A stretch of 25,305 bases of DNA, taken from positions 1 to 25,305 of IMG/VR virus record IMGVR_UViG_3300008266_000920; one strand, written 5' to 3'. Under the pieces are notes generated by a model, which saw only the letters and a program-made list of their open reading frames with translations, did no database searches and was not told where the DNA came from. The stretch's first letter is position 1; each line of letters starts with the position of its first letter. Below are positions 1 through 9,524 of the stretch, piece by piece. Made by a program: the position numbers and the translations under genes. The DNA is from a virus.

Positions 1-1
1 C

Positions 2-973
2 TTGCTTGACAGCGAGATTGAGAAGTCAGAAAACGCCAGTTACGTTGAATCGCAACTTGCCAAAGGCGTAGAGAAAGCTATTAAAGAAGCGTCTGAGTCC
101 CGTGGCTTTGGCGCACAGATGGCTGACGTACCTATTGAGCCTTTAAGTTCTGCTGAACGTGAAACAATAGAGGCTAGAAATAAAGCGCAGTTAGAAGATT
201 TCCAAGCAAGCACAGCTAGGTTGCAGGCTTTGTCCGGTCAGCGTATTGACTTTAGCAAGCGTCGTGAGATGTTGGAGTTGATTAAGGCTGCCACAAAAGA
301 CTTTGCAGAGTTAGCCGCACGCATTAAAGAGATGGAAGAGGGTGTGTTGGAAATGCAGGTTCGTGTTGAACTTGTACAAATTAAACTAGACGAAGCAACC
401 GAAAAGGCTGCGTCCTACCGTGGCCCACGCAAGAACCTCAAAGAAGCCAAAGCGTTGTTTGCCCAGATCGAAGACTTTAAGAAACAAATTGAAGCGGGTA
501 ACAAGCGCGTCGAGACACTGCAAAACTCTATTGTTGACTACGAGAAGTCAACAATCACCAAACAAAAAGCATTGTTAGAAGCCCAACGCGCTACGTCTAG
601 CGACCCAGAAGTCTACGCAGAAGTTACAAAACTGATTGACGATCGTATTGCCAAGCTTGAGAAAACCATTTCCAAAAAGCAAGAAGCCGTCAACAAAGCA
701 GAAGAAGCTATTGCCAAGCTGAGTAGAGATATTAAAGCTAAGAAGCTGGCATGGGCAGAAGGCAAAGCAACGCCTGAAACTTTGAAGAACATGAAGGAAC
801 GGTTGGCTGCGCTGCGGTCTTCTCAGAAAGAACGCCGTAAGCGTTTTAATGAGTTCCTCAAAGAACGCGAAGTGTTGCAAGCACGCAAATCAAACCGCCT
901 GGGGATTACCCGTACAGATGTTTTGACTGGGCAAAATGTGGGTACGCTGGTTACAAATACAAGAACAGATTGA
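2..973 (+). CDS. Polyvalent virion protein, N-terminal part (5' end outside window)
   Basis: The frame is open from the window edge, so the true start lies upstream and the TTG at base 2 is not a credible start. The visible 323 residues are almost entirely charged helix rich in Lys, Glu, Ala and Gln with heptad-like spacing, as in long coiled coils. No catalytic motif is seen. The frame stops at TGA 971-973, inside the first codons of the next frame (936-6041), whose opening residues have the same charged helical composition. I infer that both are one polypeptide split by a one-base difference; see the finding on the frame break. Such helical N-terminal parts are common in giant phage polyvalent proteins that are packaged in the head and ejected with the DNA. 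The alternative is a genuinely separate gene with a 38-base overlap, but there is no good ribosome site before the ATG at 936. Confidence 0.7.
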   Translation: MLDSEIEKSENASYVESQLAKGVEKAIKEASESRGFGAQMADVPIEPLSSAERETIEARNKAQLEDFQASTARLQALSGQRIDFSKRREMLELIKAATKDFAELAARIKEMEEGVLEMQVRVELVQIKLDEATEKAASYRGPRKNLKEAKALFAQIEDFKKQIEAGNKRVETLQNSIVDYEKSTITKQKALLEAQRATSSDPEVYAEVTKLIDDRIAKLEKTISKKQEAVNKAEEAIAKLSRDIKAKKLAWAEGKATPETLKNMKERLAALRSSQKERRKRFNEFLKEREVLQARKSNRLGITRTDVLTGQNVGTLVTNTRTD

Positions 974-3900
974 CGCCGAGAACGAGCGTGCAGCAATGTA
1001 CGACTATCGTTTTAGTGGGTTGCAAGACTTAGAGAAACAAATGGCGGGCTTAAGCGCAACGCCAGAGCCTAAGACAGCAAAGGCCAAAGAAAACCGCGCT
1101 GAGAGAATTCGTGCACTACAAGAAAAAATCAATCAACAAATTGATTTAGTCAACGAGGTGCTCCCGCCTAAACAAGAGAAGATTTCGCAGGCTACGCGTG
1201 TGCAGTCAGGCGCCCCAAGCAAATTGCGTGGTGGCACAGAGCAGTCAAAAGCAAACGTTGGTATTACTAAACAGCCTATTGTTGAAAGCCGCACACCTGC
1301 ACCAATTACATCCGAGAAAGCAGTGGCCGATGCCAATGCGTTTGCCGAGCGTATTGCTGCAGCCAAAGACAAAACAACACTGGACGCAGAGTTCAAAGCC
1401 AAAGAGTTTGAACAGCAGAACCAGATTCTCGATGCGATGGAAGACAACCGAGTACGTCTAACCAAGTTTATAAACAGAAGCCAAGACGAGCTTGCAGAAA
1501 TTGGGGAAGTACTATCGGGTAACCCAACGCTGGCAGACCGCAGAGATAAACTGAAAGAGGATATAGAGTCCGCACAGTTTATGTTGGATCGCGTTGGCGA
1601 CGATATCAACCGCCTATTGAAAGAGCAGATCGTTCCGTATACATCTGAAGATTTTACTCAGTTGTCTGGCACAGAGTTTTCTAAAGTTTCTGACGAGGAT
1701 ATCGACACTACGTACGACCCACGCTATGAGTTTTCTCGCGGCGCGGCTAAAAACGGGTTGAGTGTTGAAGGTCTACAGAAAGAAATTGACACTGCGCTGG
1801 GCGGGGCGGGGCTTACCAAAGGCCGCATTGAGATATTCAACAGTGTAGAAGAGTTTTTAGACAGCAACAGCTTTTCGGATTTGCAATACGAGTACAACAT
1901 AAAACGAGCCAAAGCACCAGAAGCCCGCGACATCCCAACAGACGCTAAAGCTTTTGTTGATCCAAGAACTGGCAAAGCGTTTATGTTTGCCAACAATATA
2001 GACAAGGGCGACGGCTTAGGAATATTGCTGCACGAAGTCGGTGTTCACCTTGGCTTTAAAAACTTGTTTAATGCTGGGCAGTACAAGAACCTAGTAAAAG
2101 CTGTTCAAAACTGGTCTAAGCTAAACGACAACTCTATAGAATCTAGGGTTGCTAAAGCAGCGCTTGCTCGTGTTAAGTCTGCACAAACATCCAAAGAACA
2201 GTTTGACGACGAGTTATTGGCATACGCTGTTGAGGAAGCAATTAAAGCAGGCGTCAAACCTGCAGCCCTTGGTTCCAAAGGTTCGCCTATTGCAAACTGG
2301 TTGCGCATGGTTGTGGATACTTTAAAACGGGCACTGTCTGCGTTTGGTATCAACCCTAAAAACCTCAAAGCCGGGGAGTTGGTAAACCTTGCGTATGGTG
2401 CTGCACAACTTGAAATTCGCGGCACATGGCACGGCTCAGATGCAAAGTTTAAAGCGTTTGATACCGGTTACGCTGGCTCAGGAGAAGGCGCTTTTGATTT
2501 AAGGTTCTTGGCAGAAGAGTCTTTGGGCGAAGGGCCCTACACTACACCGCAAAAAGAATACGCCGAGTATTACAGGCAAGCAGTGCCTTATGGCAAAGCC
2601 GCAAACGAAACTGGGTATGGAAACAAAACGTACCAAGACTACCGCAGCCTTGACAATAAATTTATAAACACACAACACGACGAGTTGACAACAGCAATGC
2701 TGCAGTCAAAACTAGAATCCGGGTTGTTGTCTGCTTACGTAAACAGTGCTTTGAACGACGGGACACTGCTTGACCCGACAAAGAATGCAGGCGCTAAAAA
2801 ATATATTGAAAATAAAACACTGTTTGTTGAAAGAGAAATTGAAACCGCACAAACAGCGCTTGATAGGGCTGTAATCTCTGAGGCAAAAAAACCTAGCAGT
2901 GCAACTCGAATTCCCAACTTGGAAAAACATCTTGCCAAACGAGAAAAAGAATTAGAGATATTAAAGTCGCTTGATCTGTCCAAGATTAAACCACTTACAA
3001 AACGCCCTGCCATAGGCAACATGTACCGCACTTTGGATGACGTGCCTCGTGAGCGTGTCTATTCCGTTAATTCAACGTTTACATTTGGCGAGCGCCCTAA
3101 ACTAGACGCGTTGATGAAAAAGTACGGCGACAAAAGACTGCAGGACAGAGCCAAGAAAGATGGTGAATACGAAGCTAATGGTTTGTTCTACGACATGCGT
3201 AGACAGCTTGGGATAAAAAAACTTACAGAAATACTTAAAGCTGCCGGTATTGATGCGATTGAGCAGAACAACGAGCGCGGTAGATACATTGAACGAGCTT
3301 TTATTGACAACACGCCTGAAATTATTGGCGTCAATATGGAACCTGTCGGCCAGTCCGAAGGCTTGCTGTTCTCACGTAAGGCACAGTACGGGCAAGACGA
3401 TGCGTTGACTAGCCTGTCTAAGCAGATCATTGCACAGCCTAAATCTTTCAGTGAACGCCTTGGTAGAAACATGGCACTTGAGACCGAGATGAACTTGGTT
3501 GATATGCGTGCTGGATTGCGTGAAGCATTGAAAGCTGGCGCTAAAGAAATGGGCGACACCAAGAACTTTGTGCAAGCAATGTACAGCGTCACCAAGTCTG
3601 ACCAGAAGATGGCTATCGTAAGCTCCACGCTGATGGAAGGGCCGATGGAGTTGTACACAGACGACAAGGGCTTCCACGGCATCAGGTCTACAGGTGGTAA
3701 CAGCGCCAAGGATGTCTTTGACGCCATAGGGCGCATCCCGGGCGGCAACGCCAGAGGCCGTGTTGACCTTGCCACTACGTACATGATTGCACAACGTGCG
3801 GCTAACAAAGGTTTGTCTAAGCTTGATGTGGGTGCACTAGGTGTAACCGAGGCAGAACTTAAAGCTGCAATGGCTGACGTTAACGCCAACCCCCAACTAA

Positions 3901-6041
3901 AAAATGCTTTGGAAGTTGTGCGTAGTACATACAACGCATACAACGCGGGCTTGATTAAGTTCTTGGCTTCAACTGGCGCAATCACCAAGGCGGATGCAGC
4001 CAAGCTGCTCAAAGACGGTGACTATGTTCCGTTCTACCGCATTCGTGAAAACGGAATGGCTGATCTTGTCTTTAGTGACGAAGTGACTATCAACATCGGC
4101 GATGTTAGATACCAGCCCTACTTGGCGGAACTTAAAGGGGGCGAGACCCGCATCCTTCCCTTGACCGAGTCGTTGCCGCGCAACACACTGCTCATCACAG
4201 ACAAAGCGCTGACAAATCTTGCAGCCCGCAATGTGGGCTACGCGTTCCAAGCAATTGGTGCGGGCAAAGGCCCCGTGGACAAAGAAGGCAAGATAACCAA
4301 CGCCATGCCAATCCACAAAGGGAAAGGCCCGGCGGGTGCAGACATTATTCGCTTTAACCAAGAGCCAGACCCTGCCGATCCTAAAGACAAGGGCGACCGC
4401 CGGGTACGCGTTAAGACCGATGACACCATCATGGGCGGTATTCCTGCCGAGTTGATTGTGAAGAGTTTGGAAGGCGCTCACTTGACGCTTCCTGCGTTCT
4501 TAAAAATTGGTGGTATTGCCGGCGACATCTTGCGCTCTGGCGTGACCCGCATGCCAATCTATATTGCGCGGCAGTTAATTCGTGACCCGATGGCCGCATC
4601 GTTTACAGGCGGTTTAAACTACAACCCTTTAACAGCGGTTGTTAAAGCTACCACTGAGTTTGTGCGTATGACTCGCGGTACAAGCAAGGCAGGCGAAGAG
4701 CTCATCAAGCGTGGTTTAGTTCAAAGTGGCATTTTTACAGGAGACCCAGACGACATTTCTAAGATGGCGCTCCAGTTGGCGGGTAACCAACAAGGTGCTG
4801 TTGACCAGTTGTTTGCTACGATGGACAGAGCCGCTATGCGTGCCGATGCTTCCACCCGTGCACTGGTGTTTGACAACGCTCGTAAGAACGGATTGTCTGA
4901 AGTCGAGGCTGACTTGGCCACGATGGAGTCCATGAACTTCTACAAGCGCGGTTTGTCACCCACAGTGCAGTACGCCAGCCGACTGATCCCGTTCTTTAAC
5001 GCGCAGATCCAAGGCTTGAACGTGCTGTACAAAGCCGCCACAGGTCAAATGCCGTTTGAGGAACAGCAAAAGATCAAGCAGAAGTTCTTTAACAACGCCA
5101 TGTTGTTGGTGGGCGTCGGTGTGGTTTACGCCATGGCTATGGAAGACGACGAAGCTTTCAAACGAGCTAAGCCAAAGGACAAGTACAGCAACTTCTTTAT
5201 TCCTGTGCCGGGCGTTGAAGAGCCGTTTAAGCTGCCTATTCCCTATGAGGCTGGTTGGTTCTTCTCGTTGGCTGTTGCCGCAGTAGACGCTATGAAAGCG
5301 GAGACGGATGGCAAGCAACAGTTTGACGCACTGCGCGATATGTTCTTGATGTCGATCCCCGGCTACTCGTCTAAGTTTATGCCGCAGATTATCAAGCCTG
5401 CGTTTGAGGTTTACAGCAACAAGAACTTCTACACAGGTAGCGACATCGAGTCTCAACGCATGCAAGATAAGACGGTGGCGGAGCGCTTCAATATAAGCAC
5501 GACCGAAGCCGCCAAATCTATGAGCAAAATGTTGCCTATGCTGTCGCCCATACAGATTGAGCACATCTCTAACGGCTACTTTGGTCAGCTACCGCTGATT
5601 ATTGCGGCTGCAGCCAACGGCTTGTTCCGCAAGGAAACGCAAGGCGACGCCCCAGAGAAGCGCATCACAGACCTGCCGTTTATTGGTAGCTCGTTCCAGA
5701 AAAAATATGGCGGTGCTGATGCTGATGTGGTGTACCGCATAGCCAAGGAGTCTAAGCAAGCTAAAGACACGTACGACAGCATGCTCAAGCAAGGCCGTGT
5801 AGCAGACGCTAGAGAGTTCTTGGCTGACAACCGCACAGAGATTGTGTCGGCAGGCATAGCTAACCAGTACCGCACACAGATGGGTCGACTGCGTGCAGAC
5901 GAAGAGCGGATTACAGGTATGGCGGGTCTGTCAGGGGAAGAAAAGCGCAAGCGTATCGACCGAATCAACGATGCTCGGCAGGCTATATCTGAGAAGTTCG
6001 AGGCGGCTATTAAACGGATTGAGGCTTCCGGTAAAACATAA
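936..6041 (+). CDS. Giant polyvalent protein: zincin-like motif, ADP-ribosyltransferase-like domain, LPD38-type C-terminus
   Basis: This 1701-residue frame is probably the continuation of the frame ending at 973. From the N-terminus it shows charged coiled coil to about residue 300. Next comes a metallopeptidase-like HEVGVH (about 366-371), fitting the HExxH zincin pattern. An ADP-ribosyltransferase-like segment begins at GTWHGS (about 495) and ends near the LLFSRKAQ stretch (about 805-815), as in the ART-PolyVal family, with a helical insert. A conserved YVPFYR stretch follows. From about 1195 a long alpha-helical region resembles large polyvalent protein domain 38, including one hydrophobic segment near 1387-1403. 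Known relatives sit in phage virions and are thought to enter the host with the DNA, where they alter the envelope or host proteins. The domain calls are by motif and gestalt. The ATG at 936 lacks a Shine-Dalgarno sequence, so it may not be a real start. The gene ends just before a convergent gene boundary. Confidence 0.8.
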   Translation: MWVRWLQIQEQIDAENERAAMYDYRFSGLQDLEKQMAGLSATPEPKTAKAKENRAERIRALQEKINQQIDLVNEVLPPKQEKISQATRVQSGAPSKLRGGTEQSKANVGITKQPIVESRTPAPITSEKAVADANAFAERIAAAKDKTTLDAEFKAKEFEQQNQILDAMEDNRVRLTKFINRSQDELAEIGEVLSGNPTLADRRDKLKEDIESAQFMLDRVGDDINRLLKEQIVPYTSEDFTQLSGTEFSKVSDEDIDTTYDPRYEFSRGAAKNGLSVEGLQKEIDTALGGAGLTKGRIEIFNSVEEFLDSNSFSDLQYEYNIKRAKAPEARDIPTDAKAFVDPRTGKAFMFANNIDKGDGLGILLHEVGVHLGFKNLFNAGQYKNLVKAVQNWSKLNDNSIESRVAKAALARVKSAQTSKEQFDDELLAYAVEEAIKAGVKPAALGSKGSPIANWLRMVVDTLKRALSAFGINPKNLKAGELVNLAYGAAQLEIRGTWHGSDAKFKAFDTGYAGSGEGAFDLRFLAEESLGEGPYTTPQKEYAEYYRQAVPYGKAANETGYGNKTYQDYRSLDNKFINTQHDELTTAMLQSKLESGLLSAYVNSALNDGTLLDPTKNAGAKKYIENKTLFVEREIETAQTALDRAVISEAKKPSSATRIPNLEKHLAKREKELEILKSLDLSKIKPLTKRPAIGNMYRTLDDVPRERVYSVNSTFTFGERPKLDALMKKYGDKRLQDRAKKDGEYEANGLFYDMRRQLGIKKLTEILKAAGIDAIEQNNERGRYIERAFIDNTPEIIGVNMEPVGQSEGLLFSRKAQYGQDDALTSLSKQIIAQPKSFSERLGRNMALETEMNLVDMRAGLREALKAGAKEMGDTKNFVQAMYSVTKSDQKMAIVSSTLMEGPMELYTDDKGFHGIRSTGGNSAKDVFDAIGRIPGGNARGRVDLATTYMIAQRAANKGLSKLDVGALGVTEAELKAAMADVNANPQLKNALEVVRSTYNAYNAGLIKFLASTGAITKADAAKLLKDGDYVPFYRIRENGMADLVFSDEVTINIGDVRYQPYLAELKGGETRILPLTESLPRNTLLITDKALTNLAARNVGYAFQAIGAGKGPVDKEGKITNAMPIHKGKGPAGADIIRFNQEPDPADPKDKGDRRVRVKTDDTIMGGIPAELIVKSLEGAHLTLPAFLKIGGIAGDILRSGVTRMPIYIARQLIRDPMAASFTGGLNYNPLTAVVKATTEFVRMTRGTSKAGEELIKRGLVQSGIFTGDPDDISKMALQLAGNQQGAVDQLFATMDRAAMRADASTRALVFDNARKNGLSEVEADLATMESMNFYKRGLSPTVQYASRLIPFFNAQIQGLNVLYKAATGQMPFEEQQKIKQKFFNNAMLLVGVGVVYAMAMEDDEAFKRAKPKDKYSNFFIPVPGVEEPFKLPIPYEAGWFFSLAVAAVDAMKAETDGKQQFDALRDMFLMSIPGYSSKFMPQIIKPAFEVYSNKNFYTGSDIESQRMQDKTVAERFNISTTEAAKSMSKMLPMLSPIQIEHISNGYFGQLPLIIAAAANGLFRKETQGDAPEKRITDLPFIGSSFQKKYGGADADVVYRIAKESKQAKDTYDSMLKQGRVADAREFLADNRTEIVSAGIANQYRTQMGRLRADEERITGMAGLSGEEKRKRIDRINDARQAISEKFEAAIKRIEASGKT

Positions 6042-6060
6042 CACCGAGCTTGCCGTCAAG

Positions 6061-6084
6061 GATGCCCACGCTAGCGTGGGCATC
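6061..6084. repeat. Perfect 24-bp palindrome in convergent intergenic region
   Basis: GATGCCCACGCT is followed directly by its exact reverse complement. In RNA from either strand it folds into a 10-bp stem with a CTAG loop. It lies 20 bases after the stop of the giant + strand gene. No T-run follows on either strand, so it is not a classical intrinsic terminator. It may still block or process transcripts, or bind a dimeric protein. Confidence 0.75.
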
Positions 6085-6143
6085 TAGTATCCGCAAGGAG
6101 AAGGCTTTCTTTAAGCCCCACTCTTTCATGGATTCGGTGTCGA

Positions 6144-6167
6144 GGCAGGGTATAAAAAACCCCTGCC
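6144..6167. terminator. Hairpin between convergent genes (possible bidirectional terminator)
   Basis: A 7-bp stem GGCAGGG/CCCTGCC encloses a 10-base A-rich loop (T-rich on the - strand). It sits six bases beyond the stop codon of the primase-helicase on the - strand, and about 100 bases after the + strand gene ends. The A/T run lies in the loop and not after the stem, so termination is inferred mainly from position. Confidence 0.45.
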
Positions 6168-6172
6168 CCTTA

Positions 6173-9067
6173 TCAACTTTCTCCCACGGAAGGTGCAGTG
6201 AGGAGTACTTCATCGGCATCAATAATCTCGCGTCTGATTTTCATAACTGTGACCCGCATCTGTGGCCCCTTGGTCTTGGCCATCATATCTTTCTTAAGAT
6301 ACTCTACGTTGTACAGTTGTTCAAGCTGGCGCTTAAATGACGAATACCCGAAACTCATGGTGGCGCAGTACGCCTTGAGCAGTTGCTCCTCGATGAAGTA
6401 GTCGATGTGGTTGGGGATCGGCTCATGCTCCACCCGACCGAACACCTTGTTGCGCGTGATCGTCAAGTCAATATCCTTGCCGTTACCCAGTTCAGCCATG
6501 AGGCCGCCCTTGCTAGGCTTAATCACTACGAAACTGCCGTAGTTGTCACGGGTGTAGGAGTTCAGTACATCCACAGCGGTGCGCACACTGCTCTTCATAC
6601 TGGCTCGCATGTAGTCCACAGCCTTCTTGTAGGAGTTCAGGATGGGTTTGTAAGGTATGTCCACCACGCCTAACTCTTTAAACGCTTTGAGGGCGCATAC
6701 AGAGCATCCAACCCCTGCCATCCAGAAGCGCTCGTCATTGGTTGCCTTGAACTCAGAGTACATACCGGCAACGGCTTCGCCTACCATCTTAGGAAGCTGG
6801 TCAACATTGTCAGCAAGGTACTGGGACAGGGCGTAGCCAGCTACAGCGTAGTTGGCTTGCAAAGACTTGATGATTTCAATCTCGTGTGGCTCCCAAGACA
6901 ACTCGTCTTCAAGCACAAACTCAAGTAAGCGGCGCAGTTCACCCTCAGACGAATGGGTACGCCCACCAGTCAAGTAGTCCACGATGTGGGTGTTAGATGA
7001 CATCAAGGCGTTGGTCATCCATGTGGATAAGTTCAAGCGCTCTTTGTTGGAGCCAGACTCCATACGCTCCTTGCCACGGCCTTCGGTCATGTCCAGTAGG
7101 AACTCAGGCAACCACTCAAAGTCGTCTCGGTTCTTGGATGTGATCTCGTCAGTGATAAGCGGGTGGCTGTTGAGCAAACCCAAGCGCTGTTGCATGGCCA
7201 CAGGAGAAGTGCTCTTGCCTGTACGGTAGTGGGTGGGGTGTCCCCAGACCGAAGCTGCAGCTTCCAGCGCCAGCGTCTTACCTGTACCAGACTCGGTACT
7301 GGCGCAGTGGTACGTCATGCCGTAGATGCCTGTGAAGCGCATGAAAGGTGCGCCAGCACCAGCAAGCAAAACGGCTAGGTGATCCCACATCTTCTTGGCA
7401 ATCAGCATCTCAATGAAGATGCGCCACTGCTCCATAGTGCCACGAGGCTCGGTGTTCTTGGTGATGTTCTCCAAGCCCGGCATTGGGACTTTTACTGGGG
7501 GTTTACCCTTAGTAAAGATACGACCCGCAAATACATACGAGTTGTCAGGTTGCCAACCGTAGCTGTCAGGAACTTTGATTGGGGTTTTGTTAGTGCTAGA
7601 TTCTTCCACGCATGCCCTCACATATTCAAATAGGTTTTTGTCATTGTTGGCACCGAAAGCCGCCACTATGTTTTGGCTCGCCAGTGCTTTCACCGTTTCG
7701 TCTTTGCTGACCACCGCCTTCTGCGGCATGGTTACATTCAGTGCCCCTTCAGGTCTGAGCGCAATCATGTGTACAGTGTGGTCGTTGTTGCTGTTGAGGA
7801 TGTCCACCACGAATAGCTCGTATGGCAACAGCATCACTTGCTTCTTGGACTTGACGCCCTCGTCATCTTCTACTGTGCGCTCCATGAACACACCGCCGTT
7901 CGTGCCGTAGGCGTAACCCCTTGGCGGTGTTGGACGCATAACCTTGACGACTTCTTTCTCTGTGACTGTGCTGTCACTGGTCAGCTTGACCTCGATCTCT
8001 TTCTCCTCCACCTCAACAGACAATTCACGTCCGAAGATTAGGGGGTTGGTTACCTTGCCCCAGTGTGGGCACGAAGGACACACTCCGGGATTCTCTGAGT
8101 CCATCTTGACGCAGGGGTACGGGCCCTTGATGCTTTGCAGCTTTTGGTTCATGCGCTCAGGCTCGTAGGGGTGCATCTTGCTCAGCCACACCGCCGCCCT
8201 GTTGCCGTCTTCACAAACCTTAGTCCATGAAAGCAAGCCTCTCCAGATCGGCTCCATGCCATCTTCTGTCGCATGCTCCACGTAGTGAGCCAACTGACCA
8301 CAGCCACGACCTTGCTGAGTCGCAAGCCATATAGGTTTGAATTTGGTCACGCTGTTCTCGTACAGCTTGAGAGTCGTAGCCGTTGGCGTTGCCTTTGCTG
8401 GGCGCTGGCCGGGCAAGTCAAGGGTGGGAGCCGCCACAGGCTCATATACTGAGCCAGTCAGTTTCTCTCTGATAAGAGTTGCCAGCCCCTCGAAGCTGAA
8501 CACGTCGCCTTCAGTCAGTATGCGCACAGGGCGCGGCGTTGCGTACTTCTTCTTGAAGTTGGTTGTGTCAGGCACACGCAAGACTCGGGCGGCATCTGCC
8601 GTCACAGTCATGTCAATGGCCATGTTCTCCTGCTTGCACAGGCGTTTGAAGTTCTCAGCCACTGGCTTCCACGAGTCAATGGGCACGGCTGTAAGCAGTG
8701 GCCAGTAGCAGTGCAACCCGCCACCAGAACCCACCACGTAGGGCGTACCCAAGGCATCTAAGCCAGTCTTCTCCAAGAACGCATTGAGCGCAAGGGCGGC
8801 ATCTTTCTTCGATGCATATCCATCCATGTCAATGAACAGGGACTTCACAAACCTTGCGTTGGCAGCTTGTCGGTTGTCTTCCTTGCCAAAGGTAGCCAAG
8901 GCAAAGTAAACATCCAGCTTGCTGTCGTGCCAACCTTTGATTGGCAATGTTGTCTGATCGAGCGCATCAACAAAGACATGCTCTTTCGTCCTAGTAAGTT
9001 CCGCTACGCAATACCGACCACATTCGGGCGGCGGCAGAACAACCGCTAAAAACTCAAGCGGAGTCAT
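6173..9067 (-). CDS. Primase-helicase (AEP-like primase fused to DUF927-type P-loop helicase)
   Basis: The N-terminal third has the archaeo-eukaryotic primase pattern: acidic FIDMD (D80, D82), SGGGLHCYW (114-122) with the active-site histidine, and RVLRVPDTTN (161-170). A cysteine pair CPSC lies mid-protein and may bind zinc. The C-terminal half is a P-loop ATPase with ESGTGKT (Walker A lysine about 597), LITDE (Walker B, about 638-642) and GELRRLLEF as a likely arginine finger. This order is known from phage and plasmid primase-helicases of the DUF927 kind, which unwind DNA and lay primers at the fork. The 964-residue length fits. The ATG at 9067 is preceded by AAGGA at suitable spacing. It is the last gene of the leftward operon that also carries the SSB-like protein, and it ends at the convergent boundary. 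Confidence 0.88.
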   Translation of the reverse strand: MTPLEFLAVVLPPPECGRYCVAELTRTKEHVFVDALDQTTLPIKGWHDSKLDVYFALATFGKEDNRQAANARFVKSLFIDMDGYASKKDAALALNAFLEKTGLDALGTPYVVGSGGGLHCYWPLLTAVPIDSWKPVAENFKRLCKQENMAIDMTVTADAARVLRVPDTTNFKKKYATPRPVRILTEGDVFSFEGLATLIREKLTGSVYEPVAAPTLDLPGQRPAKATPTATTLKLYENSVTKFKPIWLATQQGRGCGQLAHYVEHATEDGMEPIWRGLLSWTKVCEDGNRAAVWLSKMHPYEPERMNQKLQSIKGPYPCVKMDSENPGVCPSCPHWGKVTNPLIFGRELSVEVEEKEIEVKLTSDSTVTEKEVVKVMRPTPPRGYAYGTNGGVFMERTVEDDEGVKSKKQVMLLPYELFVVDILNSNNDHTVHMIALRPEGALNVTMPQKAVVSKDETVKALASQNIVAAFGANNDKNLFEYVRACVEESSTNKTPIKVPDSYGWQPDNSYVFAGRIFTKGKPPVKVPMPGLENITKNTEPRGTMEQWRIFIEMLIAKKMWDHLAVLLAGAGAPFMRFTGIYGMTYHCASTESGTGKTLALEAAASVWGHPTHYRTGKSTSPVAMQQRLGLLNSHPLITDEITSKNRDDFEWLPEFLLDMTEGRGKERMESGSNKERLNLSTWMTNALMSSNTHIVDYLTGGRTHSSEGELRRLLEFVLEDELSWEPHEIEIIKSLQANYAVAGYALSQYLADNVDQLPKMVGEAVAGMYSEFKATNDERFWMAGVGCSVCALKAFKELGVVDIPYKPILNSYKKAVDYMRASMKSSVRTAVDVLNSYTRDNYGSFVVIKPSKGGLMAELGNGKDIDLTITRNKVFGRVEHEPIPNHIDYFIEEQLLKAYCATMSFGYSSFKRQLEQLYNVEYLKKDMMAKTKGPQMRVTVMKIRREIIDADEVLLTAPSVGES

Positions 9068-9081
9068 TAAAGTCCTTGCGG

Positions 9082-9264
9082 TCAGAAGAGTTCGAGTTGG
9101 CGTGCGTCTTTGGTTGTGGCTCCATCAGGGGGCGCCATCACAGTCAAACGTCTAAGCACTTCCAGTTGCCACTCTTTGGGCATTCCTGTATCAAGTTCAA
9201 TGAGTTCAGCGCTGAAGCGAATTAGCTCTTGCGTGGTGAGGGATCGAGGTTGTATTCCGTACAT
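9082..9264 (-). CDS. Small phage protein, 60 aa, unknown function
   Basis: I do not recognise this protein. It starts best at the ATG at 9264, because GGAG lies six bases before it; a longer version from 9276 would waste that site. It overlaps the end of the HTH regulator gene by 43 bases, so the two are probably translationally linked. The sequence is amphipathic and mostly helical, has no cysteines or membrane segment, and ends in the acidic/hydrophobic tail RQLELF. The end resembles short clamp-binding peptides (QLxLF type), but that is only an impression. It lies between the regulator and the primase-helicase. Confidence 0.7.
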   Translation of the reverse strand: MYGIQPRSLTTQELIRFSAELIELDTGMPKEWQLEVLRRLTVMAPPDGATTKDARQLELF

Positions 9265-9515
9265 ATTTTTCTCCATGCCTCTTCTGCTGAGTGAGAGGTC
9301 TTCATTATGTGAGTTAAGAATTCGACACGTTCACGATAGGCAACAAACACTTCCGTGCCTGTAAACCAGTTGTAGACAGTCTGTCGAGAGACGCCAAGCG
9401 CATAGGCAATCTTCGTAACCGGAAAGTTAAGATGGATTGCCCAACGCCCAAGCTGGTTACCCAGAGACTTGGGAGTCTTAGCTACTTCGTCAATTATTTT
9501 TTGTGAATAGGCCAT
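9222..9515 (-). CDS. HTH DNA-binding protein (Cro/XRE-like)
   Basis: Residues 31-53 read as a helix-turn-helix: FPVTKIAYAL, then GVSRQTVYNWFTG, with the usual A-x3-G-V-S-x2-T-V pattern of phage and XRE-type regulators. The 97-residue size suits a small repressor or Cro-like protein. It lies directly downstream of the SSB-like gene. A strong UUCG-loop hairpin occupies the place where a ribosome site should be, and no AGGAG precedes the ATG, so expression may depend on that structure. It is a candidate binder of the dyads at 10966-10981 and 19904-19919; this is inference from its type alone. It could instead be a replication-origin binding protein. Confidence 0.8.
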   Translation of the reverse strand: MAYSQKIIDEVAKTPKSLGNQLGRWAIHLNFPVTKIAYALGVSRQTVYNWFTGTEVFVAYRERVEFLTHIMKTSHSAEEAWRKICTEYNLDPSPRKS

Positions 9516-9524
9516 GTTTTTAAA

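Noticed and set aside
3188-4012. 274-codon frame on the - strand within the giant gene
   Set aside because: It is antisense to a region with clear coding sense and known-type domains, and has no ribosome site or recognisable protein features.
4956-5564. 202-codon frame on the - strand within the giant gene
   Set aside because: It is a shadow of the LPD38-like region, with a His/Arg/Leu-rich composition typical of antisense frames.
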